Positions 51,803-63,123 of a DNA stretch of 64,000 nt are shown here, piece by piece; position 1 is the first letter of the stretch, and each line of letters begins with the position of its first letter. Under the pieces are notes generated by a model. The model had not been told where the DNA came from. It made no database searches and saw only the letters and a list, made by a program, of their open reading frames with translations. Source of the DNA: Bradyrhizobium macuxiense (GTDB lineage: Bacteria; Pseudomonadota; Alphaproteobacteria; Rhizobiales; Xanthobacteraceae); the NCBI RefSeq assembly GCF_007993935.1, contig NZ_VITY01000007.1, positions 1 through 64,000 of the forward strand. Direction: 5' to 3'. The position numbers were made by a program, and so were the translations under genes.

Positions 51803-52336
51803 ATGCTTTTGCGTAAGATCTGGTTTGTGACTGCTGCGATCTTCGTCGTGGCAATGGGAGGAGTTGCCTCTGCCGAAGCTCCCGGCGACCCGACGGCGGT
51901 CAAGTCCGAGGACGGCAAGTATCTCGATAAGGACGGTAACCCGACCTACAAGGTTGCACCTGACGGGACCGTGGATTGGTACACCTACTCCGGATATCGC
52001 CGATACCATTCGGAATGCCACGTTTGCCACGGGCCCGATGGCATGGGTTCGACGTACGCGCCTGCGCTGAAGGACTCGTTGAAGAGTATGAACTATGCCG
52101 ATTTTCTCGGCGTGGTCGCGAGCGGACGCAAGAACGTCTCGACGTCGCAGGAGAACGTCATGCCGGCGTTCGGCGACAATCCGAACGTTGCTTGCTACAT
52201 GGACGACCTCTATGTGTACCTGCGTGCTCGTTCCAATGATGCGGTTGAGCGCGTACGGCCGGCCAAGCACGAAGACAAATCGGAAGCCTACGGCAAGGCA
52301 GAAGACGCCTGCATGGGTCACAACGACAAGAAGTGA
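51803..52336 (+). CDS. xoxG: Methanol metabolism cytochrome c XoxG
   Basis: A 177-residue secreted cytochrome c of the methanol-metabolism-related type (TIGR03874). The signal peptide ends VASAEA; the heme site is C72-H-V-C75-H76 and Met120 (ENVMPAFG) is the likely axial ligand. It accepts electrons from reduced XoxF. The region before the heme (residues 30-60) is a charged lead typical of this family. The C-terminal tail is highly charged. ATG 51803 follows GCGAGG. It is followed by the glutathione-linked formaldehyde genes. Confidence 0.93.
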   Translation: MLLRKIWFVTAAIFVVAMGGVASAEAPGDPTAVKSEDGKYLDKDGNPTYKVAPDGTVDWYTYSGYRRYHSECHVCHGPDGMGSTYAPALKDSLKSMNYADFLGVVASGRKNVSTSQENVMPAFGDNPNVACYMDDLYVYLRARSNDAVERVRPAKHEDKSEAYGKAEDACMGHNDKK

Positions 52337-52386
52337 GCGTGACCGGCGCGAATGACAAACCTGTTTGATGTTTTGTGGAGACCAAG

Positions 52387-53496
52387 ATGAAGACCCGCGC
52401 CGCAGTCGCATTCGAAGCAAAGAAGCCGCTTGAGATCGTCGAGCTCGACCTGGAAGGCCCCAAGGCAGGCGAGGTCCTTGTCGAGATCAAGGCGACGGGC
52501 ATCTGCCACACCGACGCCTACACGCTCGACGGCTTCGACAGCGAGGGCATCTTCCCTTCGATTCTCGGACATGAAGGAGCTGGCATCGTCCGTGAGGTCG
52601 GTGCCGGCGTGACGTCGGTGAAGCCGGGCGATCATGTGATCCCGCTCTACACGCCCGAATGCCGCCAGTGCAAAAGCTGCCTGAGCCAGAAGACCAATCT
52701 CTGCACCGCGATCCGCGCAACGCAGGGCAAGGGCGTGATGCCGGACGGCACCTCGCGCTTCAGCTACAAGGGCAAGACGGTCTTCCACTATATGGGCTGC
52801 TCGACCTTCTCGAACTTCACCGTGCTGCCCGAGATTGCGGTCGCCAAGATCCGCGAGGACGCGCCGTTCGACAAGAGCTGCTACATTGGCTGCGGCGTCA
52901 CCACCGGTGTCGGTGCGGTCGTCAACACCGCCAAGGTGACGCCGGGCGCCAACGTCGTCGTGTTCGGCCTCGGCGGCATCGGCCTCAACGTGATCCAGGG
53001 CGCCAAGATGGTCGGCGCCGACAAGATCATCGGCGTCGATATCAATGACTCCAAGGAAGCGTGGGGCAAGCAGTTCGGCATGACGCATTTCGTCAACCCG
53101 ACCAAGGTGACCGGCGATATCGTCCAGCACCTGGTCGGCCTGACCGACGGCGGCGCCGACTACACCTTCGACTGCACTGGCAACACCAACGTGATGCGGC
53201 AGGCGCTGGAAGCCTGTCACCGTGGTTGGGGCGTCTCGGTCGTGATCGGTGTCGCGGAATCCGGCAAGGAGATCGCGACCCGGCCGTTCCAACTCGTCAC
53301 CGGGCGGGTCTGGAAGGGCACTGCCTTCGGCGGCGCGCGCGGTCGCACCGACGTGCCGAAGATCGTCGACTGGTACATGAACGGAAAGATCCAGATCGAT
53401 CCGATGATCACCCATGTGCTGAAGCTCGACGAGATCAACAAGGGCTTCGACCTGATGCACGAGGGAAAATCGATCCGTTCGGTCGTCGTATTCTGA
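52387..53496 (+). CDS. frmA: S-(hydroxymethyl)glutathione dehydrogenase (class III alcohol dehydrogenase)
   Basis: A 369-residue zinc-dependent dehydrogenase. Catalytic-zinc ligands are Cys40 and His62 with a later Cys near 170; the structural zinc is held by Cys92, Cys95, Cys98 and Cys106. The NAD-binding motif is VFGLGGIGLNVIQG. It oxidises S-hydroxymethylglutathione to S-formylglutathione in the cytoplasm. It is preceded by xoxG and followed 33 bases later by gfa, so the operon runs from methanol to formylglutathione. Confidence 0.95.
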   Translation: MKTRAAVAFEAKKPLEIVELDLEGPKAGEVLVEIKATGICHTDAYTLDGFDSEGIFPSILGHEGAGIVREVGAGVTSVKPGDHVIPLYTPECRQCKSCLSQKTNLCTAIRATQGKGVMPDGTSRFSYKGKTVFHYMGCSTFSNFTVLPEIAVAKIREDAPFDKSCYIGCGVTTGVGAVVNTAKVTPGANVVVFGLGGIGLNVIQGAKMVGADKIIGVDINDSKEAWGKQFGMTHFVNPTKVTGDIVQHLVGLTDGGADYTFDCTGNTNVMRQALEACHRGWGVSVVIGVAESGKEIATRPFQLVTGRVWKGTAFGGARGRTDVPKIVDWYMNGKIQIDPMITHVLKLDEINKGFDLMHEGKSIRSVVVF

Positions 53497-53529
53497 AATC
53501 AAAACACCAAGCACTAGGAGGATAGACCA

Positions 53530-54093
53530 ATGACTGTTCATATCCACCCGTCGGTCGACAATGGCGTCAAACAAGGCTCCGGCAGTTTTGCCGGCGGCAC
53601 GCTCGTCTGCAAATGCGCGGACAAGAAGGTCAAGGTCGGGGTCAAGGGCGACGTCGCCCACAACCACGCCTGCGGCTGCACCAAGTGCTGGAAGCCTTCG
53701 GGCGCCACCTTCTCGGTGGTCGCGGTCGTCCCGCGCGAGAACGTCACCGTGCTGGAGAACGGCGACAAGCTGAAGATCGTCGATGCCGCTGCGGTGATCC
53801 AGCGCCATGCTTGCACCGGATGCGGCACCCACATGTACGGCCGGATCGAGAACAAGGGCCATCCGTTCTATGGCCTCGACTTCATCCATCCCGAGCTGTT
53901 CCAGGAGTCCGGCTCGGCGGCTCCGGGGTTTGCTGCCTTCGTGTCGTCGGTGATCGAATCCGGCGTCAAGCCAGCCGACATGGCCGGGATCAGGTCGCGG
54001 CTGAAGGAGCTTGGGCTCGAGCCCTATGACTGCCTGTCGCCGCCGCTGATGGATGCGATCGCCACCCACGTGGCGAATTCCAAAGCAGCCTGA
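53530..54093 (+). CDS. gfa: S-(hydroxymethyl)glutathione synthase (Gfa)
   Basis: A 187-residue Gfa protein. Zinc-site cysteines appear in VCKCADKK (27, 29), HACGCTKC (48, 50, 53) and HACTGCG (95, 98), as expected for the family. It speeds the condensation of formaldehyde and glutathione, the first step of the detoxification path. AGGAGG lies 8 bases before the ATG. It is the last gene of the xoxF operon; a strong terminator lies at 54203. Confidence 0.94.
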   Translation: MTVHIHPSVDNGVKQGSGSFAGGTLVCKCADKKVKVGVKGDVAHNHACGCTKCWKPSGATFSVVAVVPRENVTVLENGDKLKIVDAAAVIQRHACTGCGTHMYGRIENKGHPFYGLDFIHPELFQESGSAAPGFAAFVSSVIESGVKPADMAGIRSRLKELGLEPYDCLSPPLMDAIATHVANSKAA

Positions 54094-54202
54094 CCACGGC
54101 AGCCGACAAGGGCGGCCTGACCGGTCTGTCCTGACGAGATTCGGCGCCGGCAGAGGGCCTGCCGGCGACGGATATGCTGGTAGTACCCGTGACCTTGAAC
54201 CT

Positions 54203-54243
54203 TGCATGCCCTGCGGGCGACCACAGGGCATGCATTTTATTTT
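54203..54243 (+). terminator. Rho-independent terminator of the xoxF operon, overlapping the next start codon
   Basis: TGCATGCCCTG (54203-54213) and CAGGGCATGCA (54224-54234) form an 11-bp stem with a 10-base loop, directly followed by TTTTATTTT. The ATG of the next gene (54230) lies within the right arm, so the start codon would be folded into the stem. Confidence 0.85.
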
Positions 54244-55183
54244 CCGCCTTGCCCTCGTCCTGTCCCTGATCCTGATCCTGTCGCCGGCCCGCGCCGCGTC
54301 GCCGGAAGACCGCTACATCGCGACGCGTGACGCCGCGATCGCCAAATTTGCCAAGCTGTCGAACGACAACAAGATCAACGAGGCCGTCGACAAGGCCGAG
54401 GCGGCCGCGCGCGACGAGCTCAAGGGCCAGTTGGCCGCGGTCCTGTCGCAGCCCGCCCGGCCGGGCTTTGCGCCCGCCCAGCTCAATCTTGACACTCTAT
54501 ATAAAGGCGACATGGGGTTCGGCATGCTCGACGGCCTGCGCTTCGATGCCGACACCGGCAGGGACGGCGGCAAGATCGGCGAGAAGCGTGCCGACGGCAG
54601 TTTCGTCGAGCCGAAAGCTCACATCATCGTCACATCCGAAGCCCTGTTCACCCACTGGCTGCACGAGCACAAGGCTTGGTGGGACAAGGGCAGCAAGAAC
54701 GTGCCGCAGCAGATCGAACCGGCGCTGAAGTTCGAGGGTCTCTACACCCAGGCGATCTCGACCGATGCGGCCGTGATCAACTTCAACGAGCTGCCGGTCG
54801 CTAAGCCGGCGTCGGCCACGCTGACCTACGGTTTTCTGGCCGGCCGTACCCAGGATTCGTTCCCAAAGGCGGCCGACGAGGTGTTTGTCGCAGCGCTCGC
54901 CAACGGCAAGTTCTACATCGCCTATGGCGAGATCGCGCCCACCGTGCAGGTGCCGGCCTGCACCGCGATCCGCACCGACTACAACAAGAAGGCCGACGCG
55001 GCGGCCGAGAAGCTCGAGCGCAAGCAGATCACCCGGGCGGCCTATGACAAGCTCGGCGACCTGCGCCAGCAGGGCGAGGATGCCTTCAGGCGCTGCTTCG
55101 TTCAGCACGCCCCGGAGCAGCAGGCATTCGCCGCAGCCACCAAGCAGGCCCAGGCGCTGCTGGAGACAGCGATCGGCAAATAG
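54230..55183 (+). CDS. Secreted protein of unknown function
   Basis: A 317-residue protein with a strong signal peptide (HFIFRLALVLSLILILSPARA). The mature part is alpha/beta in appearance with Lys-rich segments (AWWDKGSKNVPQQIEPALKF, then AVINFNELPVAKPASATLTY) and a helical end (RKQITRAAYDKLGDLRQQGE). I do not recognise a family. The ATG at 54230 is the only plausible start before the signal peptide and sits in the arm of the upstream terminator, with no clear ribosome site. The gene must therefore be weakly translated unless the stem is opened or a promoter starts downstream. Confidence 0.72.
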   Translation: MHFIFRLALVLSLILILSPARAASPEDRYIATRDAAIAKFAKLSNDNKINEAVDKAEAAARDELKGQLAAVLSQPARPGFAPAQLNLDTLYKGDMGFGMLDGLRFDADTGRDGGKIGEKRADGSFVEPKAHIIVTSEALFTHWLHEHKAWWDKGSKNVPQQIEPALKFEGLYTQAISTDAAVINFNELPVAKPASATLTYGFLAGRTQDSFPKAADEVFVAALANGKFYIAYGEIAPTVQVPACTAIRTDYNKKADAAAEKLERKQITRAAYDKLGDLRQQGEDAFRRCFVQHAPEQQAFAAATKQAQALLETAIGK

Positions 55184-55259
55184 CCCTACGCGACGGTTTG
55201 ATCGGCTGACGGTCCGCCCCTATCTTCTCCGGAAAGCTCTGCATCCCGGGGGAGACGCC

Positions 55260-56402
55260 ATGAATACCGCCATCAGCCCGTTTCGCATCGCCGTCAGCGA
55301 CGATGTCCTCGAGGATCTGCGCACCCGGTTGCGCCGGACCCGCTGGCCGGAGGCCGAGCTGGTCGACGATTGGAGCCAGGGCGCTCCGCTGAAATGGATC
55401 AAGGACATCTGCCAGTATTGGGCCGAGACCTATGATTGGCGGCAGCGCGAGGCGCGGCTCAACCGCTTCAGCCAGTTCACCACCGAGATCGACGGGCTCG
55501 ACATTCACTTCATCCATGTCCGCTCAAAGCATCCGGAGGCGCGGCCATTGATCATCACGCATGGCTGGCCGGGATCGGTGGTCGAATTCCACAAGGTGAT
55601 CGAACCGCTGACCGATCCGACCGCGCATGGCGGCAGCGCCGCCGATGCGTTCCATGTGGTGTGCCCGTCATTGCCGGGCTTTGGCTTCTCGGCCAAGCCG
55701 GCGGCGGCCGGCTGGGGTGTCGACCGCATCGCGAAGGCCTGGGCCGTCCTGATGCAGCGGCTGGGCTATACCAGCTATTTCGCGCAAGGCGGCGATTGGG
55801 GCTCCGCGGTCACGACCGCGATCGGCGGACAGGATCCGGCGCATTGCGCCGGCATCCACATCACGCTTGCGATGTCGACCCGGCCCAATGTCGAGGGGCA
55901 GCCGACGCCGGAGGAAACTCGCGCGCTCAACGGCATCAAATATTATGCCGATTGGGATTCCGGCTATTCCAAGCAGCAGTCGACCCGGCCGCAGACGCTC
56001 GGCTATGCCCTGACGGATTCACCGAGCGGGCAGGCGGCCTGGATCCTGGAAAAGTTCTGGGCCTGGACCGATTGCGACGGGCATCCGGAAAACGTCCTCG
56101 GCCGCGACGAACTGCTCGACAACGTCATGATGTACTGGGTCACCGAGACGGCGGCATCATCGGCGCGGCTCTATTGGGAAAGCTTCGGGCCGGGCAAGCG
56201 AACTCCGCACAAGGTGAATGTGCCGACTGGCGTTGCCGTGTTCCCCAAGGAGATCGTCACGCCGGTCCGCAAATGGATGGAAACCAACTTCACCAACATC
56301 CAGCACTGGAACGAGATGCCGAAGGGCGGGCACTTCTCCGCGTTCGAGCAGCCCGAGCTGTTCGTTGGCGAGGTGCGGGAGTTTTTCGGGAAGCTGCGCT
56401 AG
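55260..56402 (+). CDS. Epoxide hydrolase (EHN-type alpha/beta hydrolase)
   Basis: A 380-residue protein. The N-terminal EHN domain is marked by SDDVLEDLRTRLRRTRWPEA, and the alpha/beta-hydrolase core by the oxyanion motif HGWPGSV, the nucleophile Asp near 178 in GGDWGS, and a late His in GGHFSAFEQPE. The family opens epoxides with water; homologues range from microsomal-type epoxide hydrolases to juvenile-hormone hydrolase. A physiological substrate cannot be told. It follows the unknown secreted gene by 76 bases. Confidence 0.9.
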   Translation: MNTAISPFRIAVSDDVLEDLRTRLRRTRWPEAELVDDWSQGAPLKWIKDICQYWAETYDWRQREARLNRFSQFTTEIDGLDIHFIHVRSKHPEARPLIITHGWPGSVVEFHKVIEPLTDPTAHGGSAADAFHVVCPSLPGFGFSAKPAAAGWGVDRIAKAWAVLMQRLGYTSYFAQGGDWGSAVTTAIGGQDPAHCAGIHITLAMSTRPNVEGQPTPEETRALNGIKYYADWDSGYSKQQSTRPQTLGYALTDSPSGQAAWILEKFWAWTDCDGHPENVLGRDELLDNVMMYWVTETAASSARLYWESFGPGKRTPHKVNVPTGVAVFPKEIVTPVRKWMETNFTNIQHWNEMPKGGHFSAFEQPELFVGEVREFFGKLR

Positions 56403-56444
56403 CTGCGTTTGTGTCAATGCGCTGCGCAACGGAGGAACGTCGGC

Positions 56445-58166
56445 GTGCTGCTTGATCCCCGCGATGGCGACTTTGAGGACAATGCCGCCAGTCCCGAACA
56501 GCGTTCGTTGTTCGCGATCGTGGGCAGCCTTCTGGTTGAGATAAGCCCGGCGAAGCTGTTATTCGCCTGGACGGTTTCACTTCTGCTTCCGGGTCTGCTG
56601 CTCGGCCTTGCGCCGCTGGTCGCGTCCGCCTGGATCTCGAGCCTTTCGCAACAAGTTCTGGCGTTGTCCGAAGTGGGGGCCGTGCTGGCGTTGGTTGTGA
56701 TCGCAGCGTTAGGGTGGCTCGGCGGGCGACCGCTGTTTCAAATCGCAGAAACAAACTTCTGGTCATTGAACGCGCTCGCGGTGCAACCGAGCTACACCTT
56801 CACGCGTGAGGCGCTGGGCCATCTGGCGGAACTGCGCTGGCGAACCGGCGCAACTCCTGCTTCTCGCATAAGGCTGCGCCGCAATTGTTCGATCGGCGCC
56901 GGCATGCTGCTCTCTGCAGGTGCAGTATTGATCGCGGTCCTGTCCTGGCCTGCTTCGCAATGGACTGCGACCGTCAATGACCTTGTTCTGATCCATCGTC
57001 TTGTGGTGCCGACGTTCGCGAACGCCGTGGTACTGGTGTCCAGCTATCTTGCGGTCGCATCACTGGCCTGGAGTGTTGCCGACGCCAGCATGGATCAACC
57101 GGCCGACCTTGCCGCCTTCGACGCGACGCCGCTCGGAGGCCGCTGTTGGCGCCTTGCGCATTTGTCGGATCTTCACGTGGTCGGCGAGCGATACGGCTTC
57201 CGCATCGAAAGCGGGACGGCCGGTCCGCGGGGAAATCAGCGCTTCCATCGCGTGCTGGCTCGCCTCGCCGAAATTCACGGCGTCGATCCACTCGACCATG
57301 TGCTGATCAGCGGCGATATGACGGATGCCGGCCGGCCCGGCGAATGGGCGGAATTTCTCGATGCATTGGCCGGTCACCCTGAGCTTGCAGCACGCATCAT
57401 CATGCTTCCGGGCAATCATGACGTTAACGTCGTGGATCGCGCGAATCCCGCGCGCCTCGACCTGCCGTTCAGCCCAGGCAAGCGGCTACGGCAGATGCGT
57501 ACCCTGTCGGCGATTGCGGCCGTCCAGGGCGATCGCGTGCGTGTCATCGACGATTCCGGCAAACCATCGGCTACGCTGAACCAGGCGCTGGCACCTTACC
57601 AAGACCGGATAGTGCAATTTGCGCAGCACGGGGGTGTGCGCCGTGCAGTGGCGGTCCGCGGCTTGTTCGATGACCAATTCCCGATGATCCTGCCGCCGGA
57701 CCGGGATGGCGGCCTCGGGATCGCCATTCTCAACTCCAACGCAGAAACCCACTTTTCCTTCACCAACGCGCTCGGTCTGGTTTCGGAAGCGCAAACGCGG
57801 CGATTGGAGGCTGCAATCCGTCATTTCCCGACGGCATGCTGGATCATCGCGCTGCATCATCACTTGATGGAGTATCCGATGCCGGTCAAGACGTTTGCCG
57901 AACGCATCGGGACGGCCCTGATCAACGGGAGTTGGTTTGTACGCAGGTTGCAAAAGTTTTCCGATCGCTCGGTCGTGATGCACGGTCACCGGCATATCGA
58001 TTGGATCGGTACCTGCGGTGCGTCGAAGATCGTCTCGGCCCCGTCGCCGGTGATGGGGGCGGCCGATGATGCGGTCACCTATTTCTATATCCACAGAATG
58101 GTGGTCGGGCCGGACCGGAAGCTCTGCCTCGCCCAGCCCGAGCGGGTTGAAATTGCCGGAAGCTAA
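56445..58166 (+). CDS. Membrane metallophosphoesterase
   Basis: A 573-residue protein. The N-terminal 215 residues hold four or five membrane segments. They are followed by a calcineurin-like phosphoesterase domain with LSDLHVVGE near 241, ISGDMTDAG near 289, PGNHDVN near 322 and HGHRH near 512: the standard metal-ligand set. It would hydrolyse a phosphodiester or phosphomonoester in or near the membrane. I use GTG 56445 because GGAGG precedes it by 9 bases. It overlaps the convergent AI-2E permease by four bases. Confidence 0.85.
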   Translation: MLLDPRDGDFEDNAASPEQRSLFAIVGSLLVEISPAKLLFAWTVSLLLPGLLLGLAPLVASAWISSLSQQVLALSEVGAVLALVVIAALGWLGGRPLFQIAETNFWSLNALAVQPSYTFTREALGHLAELRWRTGATPASRIRLRRNCSIGAGMLLSAGAVLIAVLSWPASQWTATVNDLVLIHRLVVPTFANAVVLVSSYLAVASLAWSVADASMDQPADLAAFDATPLGGRCWRLAHLSDLHVVGERYGFRIESGTAGPRGNQRFHRVLARLAEIHGVDPLDHVLISGDMTDAGRPGEWAEFLDALAGHPELAARIIMLPGNHDVNVVDRANPARLDLPFSPGKRLRQMRTLSAIAAVQGDRVRVIDDSGKPSATLNQALAPYQDRIVQFAQHGGVRRAVAVRGLFDDQFPMILPPDRDGGLGIAILNSNAETHFSFTNALGLVSEAQTRRLEAAIRHFPTACWIIALHHHLMEYPMPVKTFAERIGTALINGSWFVRRLQKFSDRSVVMHGHRHIDWIGTCGASKIVSAPSPVMGAADDAVTYFYIHRMVVGPDRKLCLAQPERVEIAGS

Positions 58167-59200
58167 GGCGTTTCCGGCCTTTCTTCGTGCGTTCCGCCGA
58201 ACAAATCAGCGATCCATGCGGCCGACGGACTCTCGGCACAGAAGGTCAGAATAGCGAGCGTGATCGGCACGCCGATGAAAGTCCCGAACAGGCCCCAAAG
58301 CGAGCTCCAGAAGAAGATCGCAAACAGCACCAGGAACGGCGAGATCGACAACGTCGAGCCGGCCACCCGCGGTTCGATATAGCTGCCGACCACGAACTGG
58401 ATGACGTTGAGACAGGCGAACACACCAAATACCGCTGGCCAACTCTCGAACTGCGTCATGGCCAGCAGCGTGGGGAACAATGTCGCGATGAACGGGCCGA
58501 TGAAAGGAATGTAGTTGAGGACAAAGGCGATGACGCCCCATTCGAACGCGAATGGCAGTCCGGTCACGGCGGCGAACAGGCCGACCAGGAGACCCGTGAC
58601 CGCGCTCATCTGCGTCCGCACCAGCATATATTTGCGAAACTTGGCGGCCGTGGCCTTGCTGCCCTTGAGCAAAACGCGCGCGGCTGTGCGATTCTCCAGT
58701 CGCTCTATTCGTCGACCAGCGTCTTCGACCTCGAGAAGTCCCAGAACGACATAGACCAGCACGATGAGCCAGAAACTCAACGTGGTGTTGACGCGGCCGG
58801 TGACGTACTGCGTGACGCGCAGCAGCCAGCCTACATTGAAATGCTCCGCCCAAAGGCCTGCAAACGAGATGCCGTGGCCGTCCAGCCATATCACCGCGGC
58901 GTCGTAGAGGGCTTGATATCGCACCGCATCCGCAAGCAAGGAACGCCCGACACGACCGAATCCCCACGCCGCGAGCGAGGCAAATGCGATGCAGGCGGTG
59001 GTCGTAACGACGACGGTGATGGCGAGCGCGAGGAGTTTCGGCAGCCACGACTGCAGCCGTTCCTGAACGGGCCAGACGATCGCGATGATGAACAGCGCGG
59101 CCGCAAGCGGGGCCAGCACGCTGCGCGCCTGAGCCACCGCCGCAGTGACCAGTACCGCGGCAATGATGCCGGTCGTGATCTTCAACCCGCCTGTCGCCAT
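58163..59200 (-). CDS. AI-2E family transporter (PerM/UPF0118)
   Basis: A 345-residue membrane protein with about eight segments. Family features are FALNYIP-like AFVLNYIPFIGPFIATLFP, then QFVVGSYIEPRVAGSTLSIS and WGLFGTFIGVPITLAILTF. Members export autoinducer-2 or act as ion antiporters; the role here is unknown. The gene is convergent with the metallophosphoesterase and starts near the ABC operon, but on its own transcript. Confidence 0.88.
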   Translation of the reverse strand: MATGGLKITTGIIAAVLVTAAVAQARSVLAPLAAALFIIAIVWPVQERLQSWLPKLLALAITVVVTTTACIAFASLAAWGFGRVGRSLLADAVRYQALYDAAVIWLDGHGISFAGLWAEHFNVGWLLRVTQYVTGRVNTTLSFWLIVLVYVVLGLLEVEDAGRRIERLENRTAARVLLKGSKATAAKFRKYMLVRTQMSAVTGLLVGLFAAVTGLPFAFEWGVIAFVLNYIPFIGPFIATLFPTLLAMTQFESWPAVFGVFACLNVIQFVVGSYIEPRVAGSTLSISPFLVLFAIFFWSSLWGLFGTFIGVPITLAILTFCAESPSAAWIADLFGGTHEERPETP

Positions 59201-59258
59201 CCGGCGACCTTAGTGGAAAACGCGCCCCGCAGGCAAATGCGCCCCTCGAGCGCACCAT

Positions 59259-61238
<1,980 letters not shown>

Positions 61239-61242
<4 letters not shown>

Positions 61243-62060
61243 GTGCGCCGGCTCCGCGACTGGGGATCGAGCACATCGCGCAAGCCGTCGCCCAGCAAAT
61301 TGAGGCCGAGCACAGTCAGGAATATCGCAAGGCCCGGGAAGACCGACAGCCATGGCGCCGTGGTGATCTGGTCGCGCGCCTCCGACAGCATGCTGCCCCA
61401 GCTGGGATAGGGTGGACGGATGCCGAGGCCAAGGAACGAGAGCGAGGCTTCGGCCAGCACCGCGCCGCCCATGCCGAGCGTGCCGATGACGATGATGGGA
61501 CCGATCATGTTCGGCAGCAATTGCGTGATCATGATGCGCAGATCTCCGTAGCCCAGCACTCTCGCAGCTTGCACATAGCCTTGGCTCTTGAGCGACAGTG
61601 TCGAGGCCCGCGCGATCCGGCAGGTGAAGGACCAGTTGGTCAATCCGAGCGCGATCAGCAGGCTGGTCAGGCCGGGTCCAAGCACCGCCATGATGGCGAG
61701 TGCGAAGATCAGAGAGGGGATCGCGAGCATGACATTGGTCAGCCCGTTGACGACATCGTCCCACCAGCCGCCCCAATAGCCCGCGGTCAAGCCCAGCGTC
61801 ACGCCGATGACGCTGTTGACGAGCTGCGAGACGATGCCGACGGTCAGCGAGATGCGCGCGCCGTGCACGACGCGGGAATAGATATCGCGGCCCTGCGCAT
61901 CGGTACCGAACCACCAGATCCAGCTCGGTGGCTCTTCCGCATTCATGAGGTTGGCGCCCATGACCGGATCGGTATGTGCCAGCCAGGGCGCGAACAGGCC
62001 GACGAAGATCGCAAGCACGAACAGCGTCCCGCCGATGATCGCGCTGGTGCCAAGCTTCAT
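61239..62060 (-). CDS. Dipeptide/oligopeptide ABC permease (DppC/OppC type)
   Basis: A 273-residue inner-membrane permease with six segments. The N-terminal OppC motif GTDAQGRDIYSRVVHGARIS and the EAA loop ARVLGYGDLRIMITQLLPN are present. It pairs with the permease at 62128 to form the membrane channel. There are 67 bases without a gene between the two permease genes. Confidence 0.93.
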
Positions 62061-62127
62061 CGCGGCCGCTCCGCCGTGACGGGTCGCACGGTCCGTCGTG
62101 CACAGGTATGGTGAAACCGACGGCCGC

Positions 62128-63063
62128 TCATGCGTATCTGATCCTGGGGTCGATCACGCCATAGAGCAGGTCGACCAGCGTATTGACGGCGAGGAAGAAC
62201 AGCACCACCACCAGAATGGTGCCCTGCACCGCGGGAATGTCGCGCTGCAGGACGCTGTCGACCAAGAGCGAGCCGATGCCCGGCCAGGAGAACAATTTCT
62301 CGACGACGACCGCTTGGCCCATCACGACGCCGAATTGCAGGCCGATCGCCGTGAGAATGATGACGAGGGCATTGCGCATTACGTGCCAGGTCACGACCCG
62401 GGTCTCGCTCATGCCCTTCGAGCGTGCGGTGCGGACAAAATCCGCGGTCATGATCTCGAGTACCGCCGCACGCGTTGTCCGCGCCAGCAGCGCCATCGGC
62501 GAGACGCCGAGCGTCACGGCGGGCAGCAGCAGATATTTGAGCCCGCCATCGCCGTAGCCGAAGCTCGGTAGCCAGCCGAGCTTCAATGCGAACAGATACA
62601 TCAGCAGCAGCCCGAGCCAGAACTTGGCCATCGAAAGGCCTGATACCGCCAGCACCATCGAGATCGTGTCGACGATGCTGCCCGGCCTCAGTGCGGCGAT
62701 GAAGCCGAGTGGTACGCCGACCGCAACCGCGAAAGCCAGGGCTGCGAATATCAATTGCAGCGTCGGCCACATCCGTTTGGCGATCATCGTCGTGACCGGC
62801 TCGCGGGTCCGGAACGAGGTGCCGAAATCACCGGTCGTGAGCTTGGCGATATAGGAGCCGAAGCGCACGTAAACGGGATCGTCGAGACCGAGCTGCTTCT
62901 TCATGCGTTCCACGACCTGCGGGTCGGTCGGGCCCCGACCGTCGTCGCCCATGCTCGACACGATGCTGCCCGGGACGACGCTGAACAGCACAAAGATCAG
63001 CAGCACGACGGCCAGCACGGTCGGAATGGTTTGCAGGACTCGACGGATCGCGAAGGAGAGCAT
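62128..63063 (-). CDS. Dipeptide/oligopeptide ABC permease (DppB/OppB type)
   Basis: A 311-residue permease with six membrane segments and the DppB motifs: IRRVLQTIPTVLAVVLLIFV at the N-terminus and the EAA loop ARSKGMSETRVVTWHVMRNA. It is encoded second in the operon, downstream of the binding protein gene, from which it is separated by a hairpin at 63079-63109. Confidence 0.93.
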   Translation of the reverse strand: MLSFAIRRVLQTIPTVLAVVLLIFVLFSVVPGSIVSSMGDDGRGPTDPQVVERMKKQLGLDDPVYVRFGSYIAKLTTGDFGTSFRTREPVTTMIAKRMWPTLQLIFAALAFAVAVGVPLGFIAALRPGSIVDTISMVLAVSGLSMAKFWLGLLLMYLFALKLGWLPSFGYGDGGLKYLLLPAVTLGVSPMALLARTTRAAVLEIMTADFVRTARSKGMSETRVVTWHVMRNALVIILTAIGLQFGVVMGQAVVVEKLFSWPGIGSLLVDSVLQRDIPAVQGTILVVVLFFLAVNTLVDLLYGVIDPRIRYA

Positions 63064-63078
63064 TGGACGTTTTCCTCA

Positions 63079-63109
63079 CTCCCTCCATCATGTCTCGTGA
63101 TGGAGGGAG
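63079..63109 (-). promoter_or_regulatory. Intercistronic hairpin between binding-protein and permease genes
   Basis: A perfect 12-bp inverted repeat, CTCCCTCCATCA / TGATGGAGGGAG with a 7-base loop, sits 14 bases past the binding-protein stop on the minus strand. It probably protects the upstream mRNA or partly terminates, so more binding protein than permease is made. Confidence 0.65.
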
Positions 63110-63123
63110 GACGATGGCACCTG

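Noticed and set aside
52318..54231. Open frame of 637 codons on the minus strand opposite frmA and gfa
   Set aside because: It spans two well-supported genes and has no independent support.
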